Shown in pieces: positions 8,012-16,829 of a stretch of DNA of 64,000 nt. The notes beneath the pieces were generated by a model, which did no database searches, was not told the origin of the DNA, and saw only the letters and a list, made by a program, of their open reading frames with translations. Numbering within the stretch: position 1 is the stretch's first letter; each line of letters opens with the position of its first letter. The stretch comes from Turneriella sp942492915. GTDB lineage: Bacteria > Spirochaetota > Leptospiria > Turneriellales > Turneriellaceae. The translations under genes and the position numbers were made by a program. The stretch spans positions 3,348,001 through 3,412,000 of the forward strand of contig OW818662.1 in NCBI GenBank assembly GCA_942492915.1, in the 5' to 3' direction.

Positions 8012-9562
8012 ATGCCCGGCGAAATATTGACCAGCTTCGTCACATTCGTGCAGCGCCAGCGCTGGGCGTTGTTCTTGTACCTCTCGGCACTCATGCACCT
8101 GTCGCTTTTTACGCACCTTGCGATCAAGGGTACGCCGGTGAATGAACTTGCGATCTGCAACCAGCCGATGATGCAGATGAGCGTGCAGATGATGCCTCCA
8201 CCGCCTTCGCAGGGTCAACAGGGCCAAGGCGAAAAACCCGACGACGGCGGGGGATTTCAAAACGGGCCGATGGCTGATTCGGGAAAAAACGGCAAAGGCG
8301 ACTTTGCCGAAGAGTTTGGCATTCCAGGTGGTAAATGGAAAGAGCAGCTCGACCGCACCGAAGAGGGCGAAGAGCTGAACGACAATTTCGGCAGCAAAGA
8401 AGATGAGAGCGCGCCGATCAATAAGACTGTCCCCGAAGAATACCGCAAGCGCAAGCGAGACTACCGCAATATTATTGCAAAAGATATTTTTCCCACTTTA
8501 AAGACGATTGAAAAGCCCTTTCGCGAAGAAATTAAAGAAGCTCCCCAAGAGCTCGAGAAGATGCTCGATCGCAACGAAGTGATTGAGAACTATCGACTGT
8601 GGCGCGAGGGTAAGGCGATACCCGACAAAAAACGCACGAAAGTGGCGCTCAAAACGCCCCGCGCGGGCACAGCTGGGGCGCTCGCGTTTGATGAGAGTGC
8701 GCGCCGCAAATATTTTGACGAAACTCTGTCTGAACCGAAAGACCAGCAACTCGACCGCTTCTTGAAAGAGTATGGGAATTTCGACCCAAATGAGGGCGAC
8801 CTTCCCCGCGCGATACGCGAGCTGTATTATGAAAACCTGCAGCGCGTTGCGTCGTCGTTTCATACCGACATGACTTATCTCGCGATAGACTATTTTCACG
8901 AGGCTCTCAACAAAGAAGAATTCTTGCGCAAGGCGCTCGATGCCGTTTCAAAAAAGAAAGGTACAAAATACGCAACGGAAATACTCTTTGCGATTGAGAA
9001 TATCTACGAAATTCAGGGACGTGCTCTGAAGCTGCTCTATGAAGTCAAGCGACACATTGCGTCATTGCCACCAAAGAGCAAAGACAACATTCGCGTGCAG
9101 ACTCTGGAGAAGGTCGTGCAGCGTTACATTCCCCTTGCCGAGAAAAAGGGAATCCGCAACGAACGCGATGCGTTGCAGCACTACTATCTCAAGCGCACAG
9201 AAGTGCTCGATTACCTGCTCGAAAACACGCCGGGAGGCTACCGCACGAAAGATGCGACCTTCGCCAAGGCCAAAGTTTTCTGGGAAAGTTCAGACCCGAT
9301 GAATCCCGGTTCGTGGCAGAACGCGAAACGTGCTGTAGATCTGTGGCGCAGTATCGACCAGCTCAGCGATGGCGGCGATTTTGTCGCGAGCGAAGCGCAC
9401 AGTGCAATGCGCGATGCGCTGCAGAAGTTTAAGACATTCTTATCGCCCGAAACGACGCAGATTCGTATCGCCCTCGAAAAAGAGACTTACAAGATCATGC
9501 AGAAGAAGACAGAACGGGAGAATCGTCTGCTCTGGTCATCGAAGAACAAAGAAGGTAAATGA
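8012..9562 (+). CDS. Unknown single-pass membrane protein with long helical domain
   Basis: Not recognised. About 516 aa from ATG 8012; an in-frame ATG at 7976 would add 12 residues and neither start has a clear ribosome-binding site. A transmembrane helix (WALFLYLSALMHLSLFTHLAI) is followed by a Pro/Gly/Gln-rich stretch (MPPPPSQGQQGQG) and then roughly 400 highly charged, mostly helical residues. The architecture of anchor, low-complexity linker and long charged domain suggests a protein reaching into the periplasm or a scaffold. The stop overlaps the start of the next membrane protein (ATGATGA), so the two are probably made together. Confidence 0.7.
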   Translation: MPGEILTSFVTFVQRQRWALFLYLSALMHLSLFTHLAIKGTPVNELAICNQPMMQMSVQMMPPPPSQGQQGQGEKPDDGGGFQNGPMADSGKNGKGDFAEEFGIPGGKWKEQLDRTEEGEELNDNFGSKEDESAPINKTVPEEYRKRKRDYRNIIAKDIFPTLKTIEKPFREEIKEAPQELEKMLDRNEVIENYRLWREGKAIPDKKRTKVALKTPRAGTAGALAFDESARRKYFDETLSEPKDQQLDRFLKEYGNFDPNEGDLPRAIRELYYENLQRVASSFHTDMTYLAIDYFHEALNKEEFLRKALDAVSKKKGTKYATEILFAIENIYEIQGRALKLLYEVKRHIASLPPKSKDNIRVQTLEKVVQRYIPLAEKKGIRNERDALQHYYLKRTEVLDYLLENTPGGYRTKDATFAKAKVFWESSDPMNPGSWQNAKRAVDLWRSIDQLSDGGDFVASEAHSAMRDALQKFKTFLSPETTQIRIALEKETYKIMQKKTERENRLLWSSKNKEGK

Positions 9563-9957
9563 TGAGTAACGGCAAACAACCCTGGCGAGTGCGCGTGATT
9601 CGCATGTCGTTTCGCATTCTCGCGCTGCTGGTAATTGATTTGGTTGTGCAAATTGTCAATATACAGATCATGGCGCTCGATAAGCATCTCGCTCCGGCGA
9701 TTGTAACGATGCTCGGCATGCTGCTCGTCGTTGCGCTGTTCTATTTCTTGATTTCATACATTGAAGAAGCGACAAATGCAGTACTCAAATATGTTGTCGA
9801 ACTCGGAAAAACTTTCAAGTATCGTAAGACGGCTGTCATGCTCATCATCATAACGCTCTATTTCTGTTCGTTTTTTGCGTATTATCGGCTCTGGTTTCAT
9901 AAATGGATAGGCTTTGGCGATCTGCCAGGCCTGTTTGCCGGCAAATTAATCCGCTGA
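9562..9957 (+). CDS. Small unknown membrane protein, about 3 transmembrane helices
   Basis: 131 aa with hydrophobic segments near residues 14-36, 48-66 and 92-114. The N-terminus is basic (KQPWRVRVIR) and there is an amphipathic stretch between helices two and three. Not recognised. ATG codons at 9559 and 9562 both overlap the stop of the upstream unknown protein, so it is likely co-translated and may be its membrane partner. Confidence 0.65.
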   Translation: MSNGKQPWRVRVIRMSFRILALLVIDLVVQIVNIQIMALDKHLAPAIVTMLGMLLVVALFYFLISYIEEATNAVLKYVVELGKTFKYRKTAVMLIIITLYFCSFFAYYRLWFHKWIGFGDLPGLFAGKLIR

Positions 9958-10010
9958 AATTCGGGCCGAAATCAAGTTTACCCGGTGAGCTGCGCTCGGC
10001 GCATTACCGC

Positions 10011-10865
10011 ATGTTGCAATCCGCGTCGACGCTCAGAAATCCCGCTGATAACTTTGAATTCTACGTTCAAACCTGGAAGCCAGGCAAAACCAAACCGAAA
10101 TTTGTCGTTGTCATTCAGCACGGCTTCGGTGAACACTCTGGGCGATACGGGAATATTCTCGAAGCTCTTGAAAAAGAGAACGCGATAGTGTACGCGCTCG
10201 ATGCGCGAGGTCATGGTAAGACCCCCGGCAAACGCGGGCACATTGAAGATTTCAATTTTTACGCAGATGACCTGACGCTGCTGATTCAAAAAGCGCGTAA
10301 AGACAATGGCAAGTTGCCCATGATCTTGCTCGGCCATTCCATGGGTGGTCTGATTGCTACGCTCGCTACGCTCAAGAGCGATATTTCGAAAGAGCTGAGC
10401 GGTCTTATTGTTTCGAGTGGAGCGTTCAAGCCGGCGTTGGATACGGTTCAGGCGATTAAAAAGGCCGTCGGTACAGTACTCGCCCGCCTTGTGCCTGCGG
10501 TGACGGTTCCGGCGGGGCTCGACGTGAAACTGATTTCACGTGACGACAACGTCGTGCAGGCATACCAGAACGACCCATTGGTGCACGGGAAGATCTCCAT
10601 GAAGATGGGTGTAGATCTTTTTGCGACCGGCAAAGATCTTCTTGAACAAGCAAGCCGCATCACGCTGCCGATTCTAGTTATACACGGAGATGCCGACGGC
10701 ATCGCAATGGCCGAAGGCAGTCGGGAATTTTTTCAGGGACTCAGCTCGCAGGATAAAACTCTCAGAATATACCCCGGTTTCTACCACGAGACGATGAACG
10801 AGCCATTTGCCGATCGTAAGCAGGTAATTTCTGACATCATCAAGTGGATCAAAAAGCACGTCTGA
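10011..10865 (+). CDS. Alpha/beta hydrolase, monoacylglycerol-lipase-like
   Basis: 284 aa from ATG 10011. The frame is open further upstream (to 9903), but the extra residues overlap the previous gene and look unrelated. It has the Hydrolase_4 pattern: VVVIQHGFGEHSGRY, ALDARGHGKTPG, nucleophile elbow GHSMGG, acid in IHGDADGIA and histidine in YPGFYHETMNE. This gives a full Ser-Asp-His triad. It probably cleaves monoacylglycerols or lysophospholipids in the cytoplasm or at the membrane. No signal peptide. Confidence 0.88.
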   Translation: MLQSASTLRNPADNFEFYVQTWKPGKTKPKFVVVIQHGFGEHSGRYGNILEALEKENAIVYALDARGHGKTPGKRGHIEDFNFYADDLTLLIQKARKDNGKLPMILLGHSMGGLIATLATLKSDISKELSGLIVSSGAFKPALDTVQAIKKAVGTVLARLVPAVTVPAGLDVKLISRDDNVVQAYQNDPLVHGKISMKMGVDLFATGKDLLEQASRITLPILVIHGDADGIAMAEGSREFFQGLSSQDKTLRIYPGFYHETMNEPFADRKQVISDIIKWIKKHV

Positions 10866-11262
10866 TCTACAGGCGCCCGTAATTTTTTTCGACGGCGTCT
10901 GCAATCTCTGCAACGGCGCCGTTCAGTTTATTCTGAAACATGAACGCGGCCGCGAGCTCAGGTTCGCACCGCTGCAGGGCGACACTTTCAATACGTTATA
11001 TTCCGCGCAGAAAACGGCCATGCCTGACAGCATAGTGTTTGCCGTGAACGGAAGACTGCTCGTGCAGGCCGAAGCGGTGATCGCCATCAGCGCCTGGCTC
11101 AAACAGCCGTGGCGCTTCTTGGGTAGTGTTGGCAGTCTGTTTCCCGGGTTTATAGCGAATGCGCTGTACCGGTTCATAGCCCGCAACCGGTATCGCTGGT
11201 TCGGAAAGAGGGAGGCCTGCTATTTGCCGACACCCGAGCTGAAACAGCGCTTTCTAGAATAG
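10831..11262 (+). CDS. DCC-family thiol-disulfide oxidoreductase (DUF393); start codon unclear
   Basis: The frame encodes PVIFFDGVCNLCNGAVQFIL, the conserved DxxCxxC start of the DCC family, followed by RFAPLQGD and a C-terminal half ending PELKQRFLE. There is no ATG, GTG or TTG between the upstream stop (10825) and Met at 11020, which lies after the conserved cysteines. CTG at 10831 has an AGG-type ribosome-binding site about 6 nt before it and would put 16 residues before PVIFF. An alternative is a +1 shift out of the preceding hydrolase. Function of the family is poorly known; the CxxC suggests redox chemistry. Confidence 0.7.
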   Translation: MTSSSGSKSTSDLQAPVIFFDGVCNLCNGAVQFILKHERGRELRFAPLQGDTFNTLYSAQKTAMPDSIVFAVNGRLLVQAEAVIAISAWLKQPWRFLGSVGSLFPGFIANALYRFIARNRYRWFGKREACYLPTPELKQRFLE

Positions 11263-11276
11263 CATCAGGAGACTGA

Positions 11277-11933
11277 ATGAAACAAGATTACATTATCGCC
11301 GGTGCAACCGGGCTCGTGGGTAACGAAGTTGTGTGTCAGCTGGCGCAGAAACCTGGGGCAGGTGTTTACTGCCTGGGACGGCGTGCTGTAGAATCGAGCG
11401 CCTCTAATATACATTTCGTTCCCTGCAATTTTGCAGATGCGGTTATGTGGCCAGAGGCGAAACCTCTCGCGCCGATTGCGATCTGCACACTGGGTACCAC
11501 GATCAAAGTTGCCGGCAGCCAGGCGGCGTTTCGCAAGGTGGATTATGACTTCGTTGTTTATTTCGCCGAGCTTGCGCTCGCGCTGGGCGCTCGCTCATTG
11601 CACGTTGTGACAGCGCACGGCGCCTCAGCCACTTCGGGCATATTCTACAATCGTGTCAAAGGCGAAGTCGAAGCTAAACTTATCTCCATGGGTTTACCGG
11701 CGCTGCATATATACCGGCCTTCGCTGCTCATCGGTGATCGTAAAGAACATCGTTCGGGTGAAAAAATTGCAAGCGTTGCAGCAAAAATTCTTTCGCCGCT
11801 TTTCAAATTACCCGGACTCGATGCGCTGCAGCCTACACCGGCCGACAGGTTGGCAGCTTACATTATTAAGATGGGTCAGTCAGCTCTTTCGGGCAATCAT
11901 ATTCACAGCAACGCCGAAATTATGCGTGGCTAA
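11277..11933 (+). CDS. Atypical SDR, HTATIP2/TIP30-like NAD(P)H-binding protein
   Basis: 218 aa. The N-terminal dinucleotide fold is DYIIAGATGLVGNEVV (GxTGxxG). The family signature IYRPSLLIGDRKEHR follows a YNRVKGEVEAKL segment that supplies the Tyr-x3-Lys of extended and atypical SDRs. A good ribosome-binding site AGGAG (11267-11271) precedes the ATG. It lies 15 nt after the DCC gene and is probably in its operon. Substrate is unknown. Confidence 0.85.
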   Translation: MKQDYIIAGATGLVGNEVVCQLAQKPGAGVYCLGRRAVESSASNIHFVPCNFADAVMWPEAKPLAPIAICTLGTTIKVAGSQAAFRKVDYDFVVYFAELALALGARSLHVVTAHGASATSGIFYNRVKGEVEAKLISMGLPALHIYRPSLLIGDRKEHRSGEKIASVAAKILSPLFKLPGLDALQPTPADRLAAYIIKMGQSALSGNHIHSNAEIMRG

Positions 11934-11951
11934 TAGCCTGTTCAGCGATAA

Positions 11952-14027
11952 TCAAAACTGGCTTTTTACGAACTCGCGCAGCTTTTCGTGCAGTTCAAGC
12001 GTGGCCGGAGTAAACAAAAGCGAGGCGATGATCGTTGCGTGCAGCGCCGCCGAAAGTGTGGGCGCAGCTGCTTCGTGCATTGAATCGCCGACAATGTCGG
12101 CCTGAACCAGTGCCTCGAGTTGCGCGGTGTGGCGCGAGACCTGCACGTCGGCCTCTGCCGCGTGGCGCGCGCTCGACCATGCTGCGCCGGTTGTCAGCCA
12201 GCTGTTGCCGCCAAGAAACGTAAAGAACCCAAAACCGATGAGATAGCCCGTCAGGCCATAAGTTCCGCCCATGAGGCATGCGCCTGCCGGCAACAGCATC
12301 ATGAGTATAAACAGCGGCACGATCTTGCGTGTCAGGTACTTACTCGAAATCTTGAGCAATCCCCCGGTATCTGGATCTATCTCTCCCGAAGTTAAACCCG
12401 GTATCTCGCGAAACTGGCGGCTCGTCTCGCGCACCATCAGTGGCCCGAGATTGAGTACCAGTTCATTGACTCGCGCCGAAAGATAGTACGAAGTTATGCC
12501 ACCAACAAGAAGCATCGCCGTTTCTGTCAGGTGCTTGAACAGACTCGCCGCGCCCGCGTCGCTGAGAATCTGAGTATAAACGAGAAAGATCAGCATCGCC
12601 AGCGCAGAAAACATGATCTTACCGTGTAATACATATGACGGTATCGATACGCTTCGCAGATTGCGAAACTTGTCGAGCACTGTGTTCATTTCACCTTTGC
12701 GCGAAGTTAGCTTGGCCTCAGCGATAAAAGATGAAGCAATGGGCATGATCACCGCAGAGGCCTGAGCTACCGTAAAAAGCGAAACCATCGAAGTGAGAGC
12801 CAGAGCAAGTGCGAAAAGCCCGTATGTGAAGCGATCTTCACCCTTCTCGTCGACGACGCCCATGAGGTAAACAAGCCCCATCATGAAAGCGATAATCAGT
12901 GCGGGTATGGCCGCGCCGCGCATGCCGGCCGCGATACCTCGGTGGATCACGGTCGAAACCGAACTAGCCGCCGCTGCGATCAGGCTGCGCGCCGTCTTGT
13001 GGTTTTCTGCCACAAAAGCGGCCGAATAAACATTTAAGAGCAGCGCGGTGAGGGAGCCTGCAAACGTAATCCAGAAATATTTGATATGCAGTTCGGCAAG
13101 AACAACCAGCACAATGTAAGTGATAATCGCCTGTATTCCCAGCGACGCAACATAGCCAATACGAATGTTCCACAGGAATGTTTCAGGTGAAGTTTTCTCG
13201 CGGACTCGCATGATAAAGAGCGCAGGAATCGTCGCAATCACACCGATCGCAAACGTTGTGAGCGAAACGGTAGCCCCGAGGTTCGAAGGTAATTTGGTTT
13301 GCGATTCGATATGGTGTGACACGGTTAAAACCACAACAGCAAGAACGAGATACTCAAGGTGCGAAAATAGAAACCTGTTGATCGCCGCAAATGACTGCCG
13401 CAAGCGCCAAAGCGGATTCGACTTACCCGCAAGCGGCAACAGCGCCTCTTGTCTCGCCATCAGTTCAAACGCATAATCGGCCGAGCGAGCAGTCAATGCA
13501 ACGTGAAAGCGCTGGTAGAAGAGTAACAGCGCCCCCGCATATGCCGGCAGCAGATACAGCTCGGTCGAAAGGTTTTGTTGCTTTTGAGTGAGCCACGCAT
13601 AGGTCATTGCCAACAGAACTGACCCGAGCCCCATGAGTGCCCCGGCGTAGAGCATTTGCCGAAAGATACGGCTGATCGTTTCTTTTTGTAGCTGCATGAT
13701 GCGCCGCTGCATATATCGGTGCAATGCCTCGCTCATAAATGCCGTCGCCAAAAAAATGAGAAATCCACCTGAGCTCAGAAGCAATACAACTGCATCCGAT
13801 GCCTGGTGTCTGGCATAGTCGAGGTAATAACCGAGCCCCAACATCGCAAAGAAAAGGGCGGCGGCGCCGAGCAGGGCACGATGCAATGGGCGCCGGTATA
13901 TCGATTCGCCGTCTTTCACCACGACTGTTGCCAGTGCGCCCTGGGGTCTTCGCAACAGCTGTGCGAGGCAAAGCAACGAGATGCCCGCGGCAGAGCAGAT
14001 GGAAAATGAAACAACGATTGCGAACAT
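11952..14027 (-). CDS. Divergent membrane pyrophosphatase (H+-PPase) homologue lacking catalytic residues
   Basis: 691 aa and about 15 hydrophobic helices, the size of HppA-type proton-pumping pyrophosphatases. Compared from memory of the family, SRQFREIPG (residues 536-544) and the C-terminal DIVGDSMHEAAAPTLSAAL (646-664) match RRQFREIPG and DTVGDPxKDTAGPxLNxxI. GAAIPALIIAF matches the STALPALVI segment. The catalytic DVGADLVGKVE aligns ungapped with DYAFELMARQE (184-194). The DNVGDNVGD motif is replaced by RQSFAAINR (210-218), and the DNAGG motif by an Asp-free segment (421-437). It should not hydrolyse PPi. It is the last gene of a six-gene minus-strand run. Confidence 0.75.
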   Translation of the reverse strand: MFAIVVSFSICSAAGISLLCLAQLLRRPQGALATVVVKDGESIYRRPLHRALLGAAALFFAMLGLGYYLDYARHQASDAVVLLLSSGGFLIFLATAFMSEALHRYMQRRIMQLQKETISRIFRQMLYAGALMGLGSVLLAMTYAWLTQKQQNLSTELYLLPAYAGALLLFYQRFHVALTARSADYAFELMARQEALLPLAGKSNPLWRLRQSFAAINRFLFSHLEYLVLAVVVLTVSHHIESQTKLPSNLGATVSLTTFAIGVIATIPALFIMRVREKTSPETFLWNIRIGYVASLGIQAIITYIVLVVLAELHIKYFWITFAGSLTALLLNVYSAAFVAENHKTARSLIAAAASSVSTVIHRGIAAGMRGAAIPALIIAFMMGLVYLMGVVDEKGEDRFTYGLFALALALTSMVSLFTVAQASAVIMPIASSFIAEAKLTSRKGEMNTVLDKFRNLRSVSIPSYVLHGKIMFSALAMLIFLVYTQILSDAGAASLFKHLTETAMLLVGGITSYYLSARVNELVLNLGPLMVRETSRQFREIPGLTSGEIDPDTGGLLKISSKYLTRKIVPLFILMMLLPAGACLMGGTYGLTGYLIGFGFFTFLGGNSWLTTGAAWSSARHAAEADVQVSRHTAQLEALVQADIVGDSMHEAAAPTLSAALHATIIASLLFTPATLELHEKLREFVKSQF

Positions 14028-14039
14028 CGGATAGTATGC

Positions 14040-14813
14040 TTATTTCAATTGGCCTTTGCGTAAAGTTTTATTGGGATTCGCCGCCTGACCCAACTGGTCG
14101 AGAATTGTCGCAGATTCACCGGGAAAGAGGCGCTCGAGTATTTCGAGGCCCGTATCGTCTGCCGATGGCGGTTCGAGCAGCATCGCCAGAAACTCGTCGA
14201 GCCGCTTTTTCTCAGACAAAAACAGAGCCAGCTGCCGAAGCGCAGCCCGTTCGGTGCGGCCGGGTGTCTGGTTCGAGAGCAGAACCTGAAGCAGCGGCGC
14301 AGGTTTGTCTTTGATTGCATCGGCAAAAGCCGCGCGCAGACTGTTTCTGCTGTCGTATGCCAGAATTTCGGCAATAAAGATACGCTGCCACTTTCGCAGG
14401 TGAGAATCTGCAAGCCAGTAAAGGTTGAGTTGCTCTGCAAGAGTTACCGGGCCCGCATCGCAGTGGCTTGTTAACAGAGTAAGTCGCGCATTAAAATGTC
14501 CGTCGCGATATTTTGAGAAGCGCAGCGCCCGCCGGTATTGCGCCGCATTTGCGTAAAGCCTGATTTGCAGTTGCGCTTCACCTTCGACCGTGCTGTTCTG
14601 GCCGGTCTTATCTTGCATGAACCGCGAAATGCGCTCTGCGATAGCATTCAGTCGCTCTTTGCCGCAGGCGTGCTGAATGTAGAATTGTGGTGCACGGTAA
14701 TACTTCCATAGTTCCGGCGAACCTAGGGGCTTATCGAGATCGTATTCGACTGCAATTGCCTGTGCCGCTTGGCTCAGCAGCAGCGCTAATGCGGCTACGA
14801 TCAGCCTTGCCAT
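14040..14813 (-). CDS. Secreted protein of unknown function
   Basis: 257 aa with a clear signal peptide (MARLIVAALALLLSQAAQA). The mature part has two cysteines (CGKERL, SHCDAGP), is rich in helix, and includes a segment (WQRIFIAEILAYDSRNSLR) reminiscent of substrate-domain regions in peptidase-like proteins, but no HExxH is present. Not recognised. It overlaps the end of ubiX by 13 nt and is followed after 12 nt by the pyrophosphatase-like gene, so it is probably co-expressed with that membrane protein. Confidence 0.65.
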   Translation of the reverse strand: MARLIVAALALLLSQAAQAIAVEYDLDKPLGSPELWKYYRAPQFYIQHACGKERLNAIAERISRFMQDKTGQNSTVEGEAQLQIRLYANAAQYRRALRFSKYRDGHFNARLTLLTSHCDAGPVTLAEQLNLYWLADSHLRKWQRIFIAEILAYDSRNSLRAAFADAIKDKPAPLLQVLLSNQTPGRTERAALRQLALFLSEKKRLDEFLAMLLEPPSADDTGLEILERLFPGESATILDQLGQAANPNKTLRKGQLK

Positions 14814-15403
14814 GGTTCAATTGCGCGTTTCGATATGCCCATGTGCTGAAATATTCTATCGACCATGAAGTCATAAAGATCATTGATATTCTGCGGTCGG
14901 TGATAGTATCCCGGCATCAACGGCATCACAACGGCGCCGGCTTCGCTGAGGCTCAGCATATTGCGAAGGTGGATTGTACTCAGCGGAGATTCCCTTGGGC
15001 ACACAATGAGAGTGCGCCGCTCTTTTAGCGAAACATCAGCCGCGCGCTCAATCAGGTTCTGGCTGAGGCCGTGTGTGATTGCCGCAAGAGTTTTCATGCT
15101 GCAGGGAACGACAACCATCGCATCATATCGCTGCGAACCGCTCGCGGCGCGTGCCCCGATATCGCGGTAATCGGCAGTCTGAAAATTGTGCACGTTGCCC
15201 GGCGTACCAAAGCGAGAAGCCGCAAAAGCAAACAGATCGTCGCCCTCACCGGTTGCTACTGTGCTTTCGCTGCTCAGTACTTTCAAAAAATTGGGAGATA
15301 CGATCAGATCGCTTTCGCCAGGCAAGAAGCTGAGCTGCCAAAGCAGCCTCAATGCATAGTCTGAACCCGAAGCACCCGTAATACCGATGATGAAACGACT
15401 CAT
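14801..15403 (-). CDS. ubiX: Flavin prenyltransferase UbiX
   Basis: 200 aa. Family motifs in order: GITGASGS near the N-terminus (FMN phosphate loop), VVVPCSMKTLAAITHG, NLIERAADVSLKERRTL, RESPLSTIHLRNMLSL and MPLMPGYYHRPQ. It makes prenylated FMN for UbiD-type decarboxylases. No ubiD is in the window. ATG 15403 overlaps the upstream stop as ATGA; a TTG at 15412 is a less likely start. Being sandwiched between a radical SAM gene and a secreted unknown is unusual for ubiX. Confidence 0.93.
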   Translation of the reverse strand: MSRFIIGITGASGSDYALRLLWQLSFLPGESDLIVSPNFLKVLSSESTVATGEGDDLFAFAASRFGTPGNVHNFQTADYRDIGARAASGSQRYDAMVVVPCSMKTLAAITHGLSQNLIERAADVSLKERRTLIVCPRESPLSTIHLRNMLSLSEAGAVVMPLMPGYYHRPQNINDLYDFMVDRIFQHMGISKRAIEPWQG

Positions 15404-16404
15404 TCCATGCAAAAGTAAATCTTTTCTTCAGGGCAACCATGCTTTTTCAGAATCTCACGTCCCGATTCAAGCATCTGCATGCGCAGCGCCCGCACGTAGC
15501 GCATTTTCTGGTCGGTACCCTGAATAAAATTGCGGGCGAAAATGTCTGATTGCGGGTAATTTTGCCTTGCTTCGCGAAACACGTCTTTCGCGAAACGAAC
15601 AACACCGAGCGAGATATACTCTAGATTGCCGAACCCCGTTGCGTTTGCCAGATCTGACGCAACCGCATCGAAATCAGCGGCAAATTCAGCAGAATAAATC
15701 AGGGGGTCAAAGTGCACTCCTAACTTAAAACCCAGGCTTTGCAGGCGGGTCATCGCTGCCATCCGCTGCGGCACTGAAGGTGTCTCGCGGTCATGCACCT
15801 CGGCCTGCCGGGGCGTCGACAGGGAAAAACTGACAATCGTGTTGGGCAATGGCGGCAGCTTGCGCAATTCGGTCAGGTTGATCGACTTGGTGCGCAGTTC
15901 GAGCCAGGCGTTCTTGTTTTCTGCAAAGAATTTCCAGTAGGTCGCGAGTTCTCCGCTGATGTGAGACAGCGCGAGAGAATCGCTGAATTCCCCGGCATGA
16001 AACCATACGCGCCTGTTCGGGTGGGCAGCCAGAATCTTCTGCATTTCCGCCAGAATCTCGTTATGGTTTACAAACAGCACAAGATCAGGAGAACTGAAGT
16101 ATCCCTGCAGATAACAATATTCACATTCGTAAACACAGTTGTAAGCGTGAATATAGTAAAAATGCAAATCATCGCTGCCATATCCATAGGCTGCCGGCGC
16201 CTCTTTGACCAGCGCTCCGCGCTTTACGGCGATGAAGACGTTTCGCTGCTTTCGTTTAGAAAGGTACGCAGTCTTCTGTCTTGAGAAGACAGTCTGGTGG
16301 TCGGTTATCTCAACAACGCTCTGCGGTTCGAGCCGGCTTCTGATACGCTGCGTCGCCGCGTATGCCCCAGCGGCTGCCTCTATATAAAGTGTATCAATCC
16401 GCAT
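15400..16404 (-). CDS. Radical SAM protein, spore photoproduct lyase (SplB)-like
   Basis: 334 aa. The radical SAM cluster motif is C90-x3-C94-x2-C97 (NCVYECEYCYLQGY), the CxxxCxxCYLQ form shared with spore photoproduct lyases, followed by FHAGEFSDSL, FSLSTPRQAEVHDR and LGVHFDPLIY. SplB repairs the thymine spore photoproduct; in non-sporulating bacteria the role of SPL-like proteins is not settled. It overlaps its neighbours on both sides (11 nt upstream, ATGA with ubiX). The usual C-terminal cysteine region is short and ends in YFCME. Confidence 0.85.
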   Translation of the reverse strand: MRIDTLYIEAAAGAYAATQRIRSRLEPQSVVEITDHQTVFSRQKTAYLSKRKQRNVFIAVKRGALVKEAPAAYGYGSDDLHFYYIHAYNCVYECEYCYLQGYFSSPDLVLFVNHNEILAEMQKILAAHPNRRVWFHAGEFSDSLALSHISGELATYWKFFAENKNAWLELRTKSINLTELRKLPPLPNTIVSFSLSTPRQAEVHDRETPSVPQRMAAMTRLQSLGFKLGVHFDPLIYSAEFAADFDAVASDLANATGFGNLEYISLGVVRFAKDVFREARQNYPQSDIFARNFIQGTDQKMRYVRALRMQMLESGREILKKHGCPEEKIYFCME

Positions 16405-16828
16405 CTATACGTTCGCTCTCGCAGAGGTGCTGCCATTCAGAAAAATCGAAAGACTGCAGGCGTGCGAGCAGATTCTCATAATCTGCTTTACTCTTAATCT
16501 GCGCGTGAACCGTAAGCGCCGCCGTTTCGAGGGTGTTGTCAAAATGTGTTCTAACAGGCCCGCCGTTTATCGACCGGAGAGCTTCGACGCGGCGGGCGCG
16601 CAAGGCGGTCTCATGTGGAAAAAGTTCTGCGCGCATAGCCTGAATGCAGGCCTCGGCAGTTTCGATACCTGAGGCTTTCAGGAATGCAGCATCTGTCCAT
16701 TTGCTTTGGGAGTCGTTGCCGCGCAAAGCCGCGATGCTGAGAAGTTCGTCGAGTATACGCGCTTCGGACTGTGTAGCCCGCAGCGGAATCGCGCATGTTT
16801 TCTTGCCGCGGTGCGGCGCTGTTTGCAT
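16394..16828 (-). CDS. Small unknown protein coupled to the SPL-like gene
   Basis: 144 aa, soluble, helical, no motif recognised. It is Arg/Ala/Glu-rich, with segments SEARILDELLSIAALRG and DYENLLARLQSFDFSEW. It starts 1 nt after the preceding gene's stop and overlaps the radical SAM gene by 11 nt, so an accessory role to that enzyme is plausible but unproved. Length and tight packing support a real gene. Confidence 0.6.
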   Translation of the reverse strand: MQTAPHRGKKTCAIPLRATQSEARILDELLSIAALRGNDSQSKWTDAAFLKASGIETAEACIQAMRAELFPHETALRARRVEALRSINGGPVRTHFDNTLETAALTVHAQIKSKADYENLLARLQSFDFSEWQHLCESERIDAD

Positions 16829-16829
16829 C

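Noticed and set aside
11952..14027. First taken as a generic multi-helix transporter
   Set aside because: The RQFREIPG block and the C-terminal GD...AAAPTLS block match the H+-pyrophosphatase family too closely, and in the right order, for a generic label.
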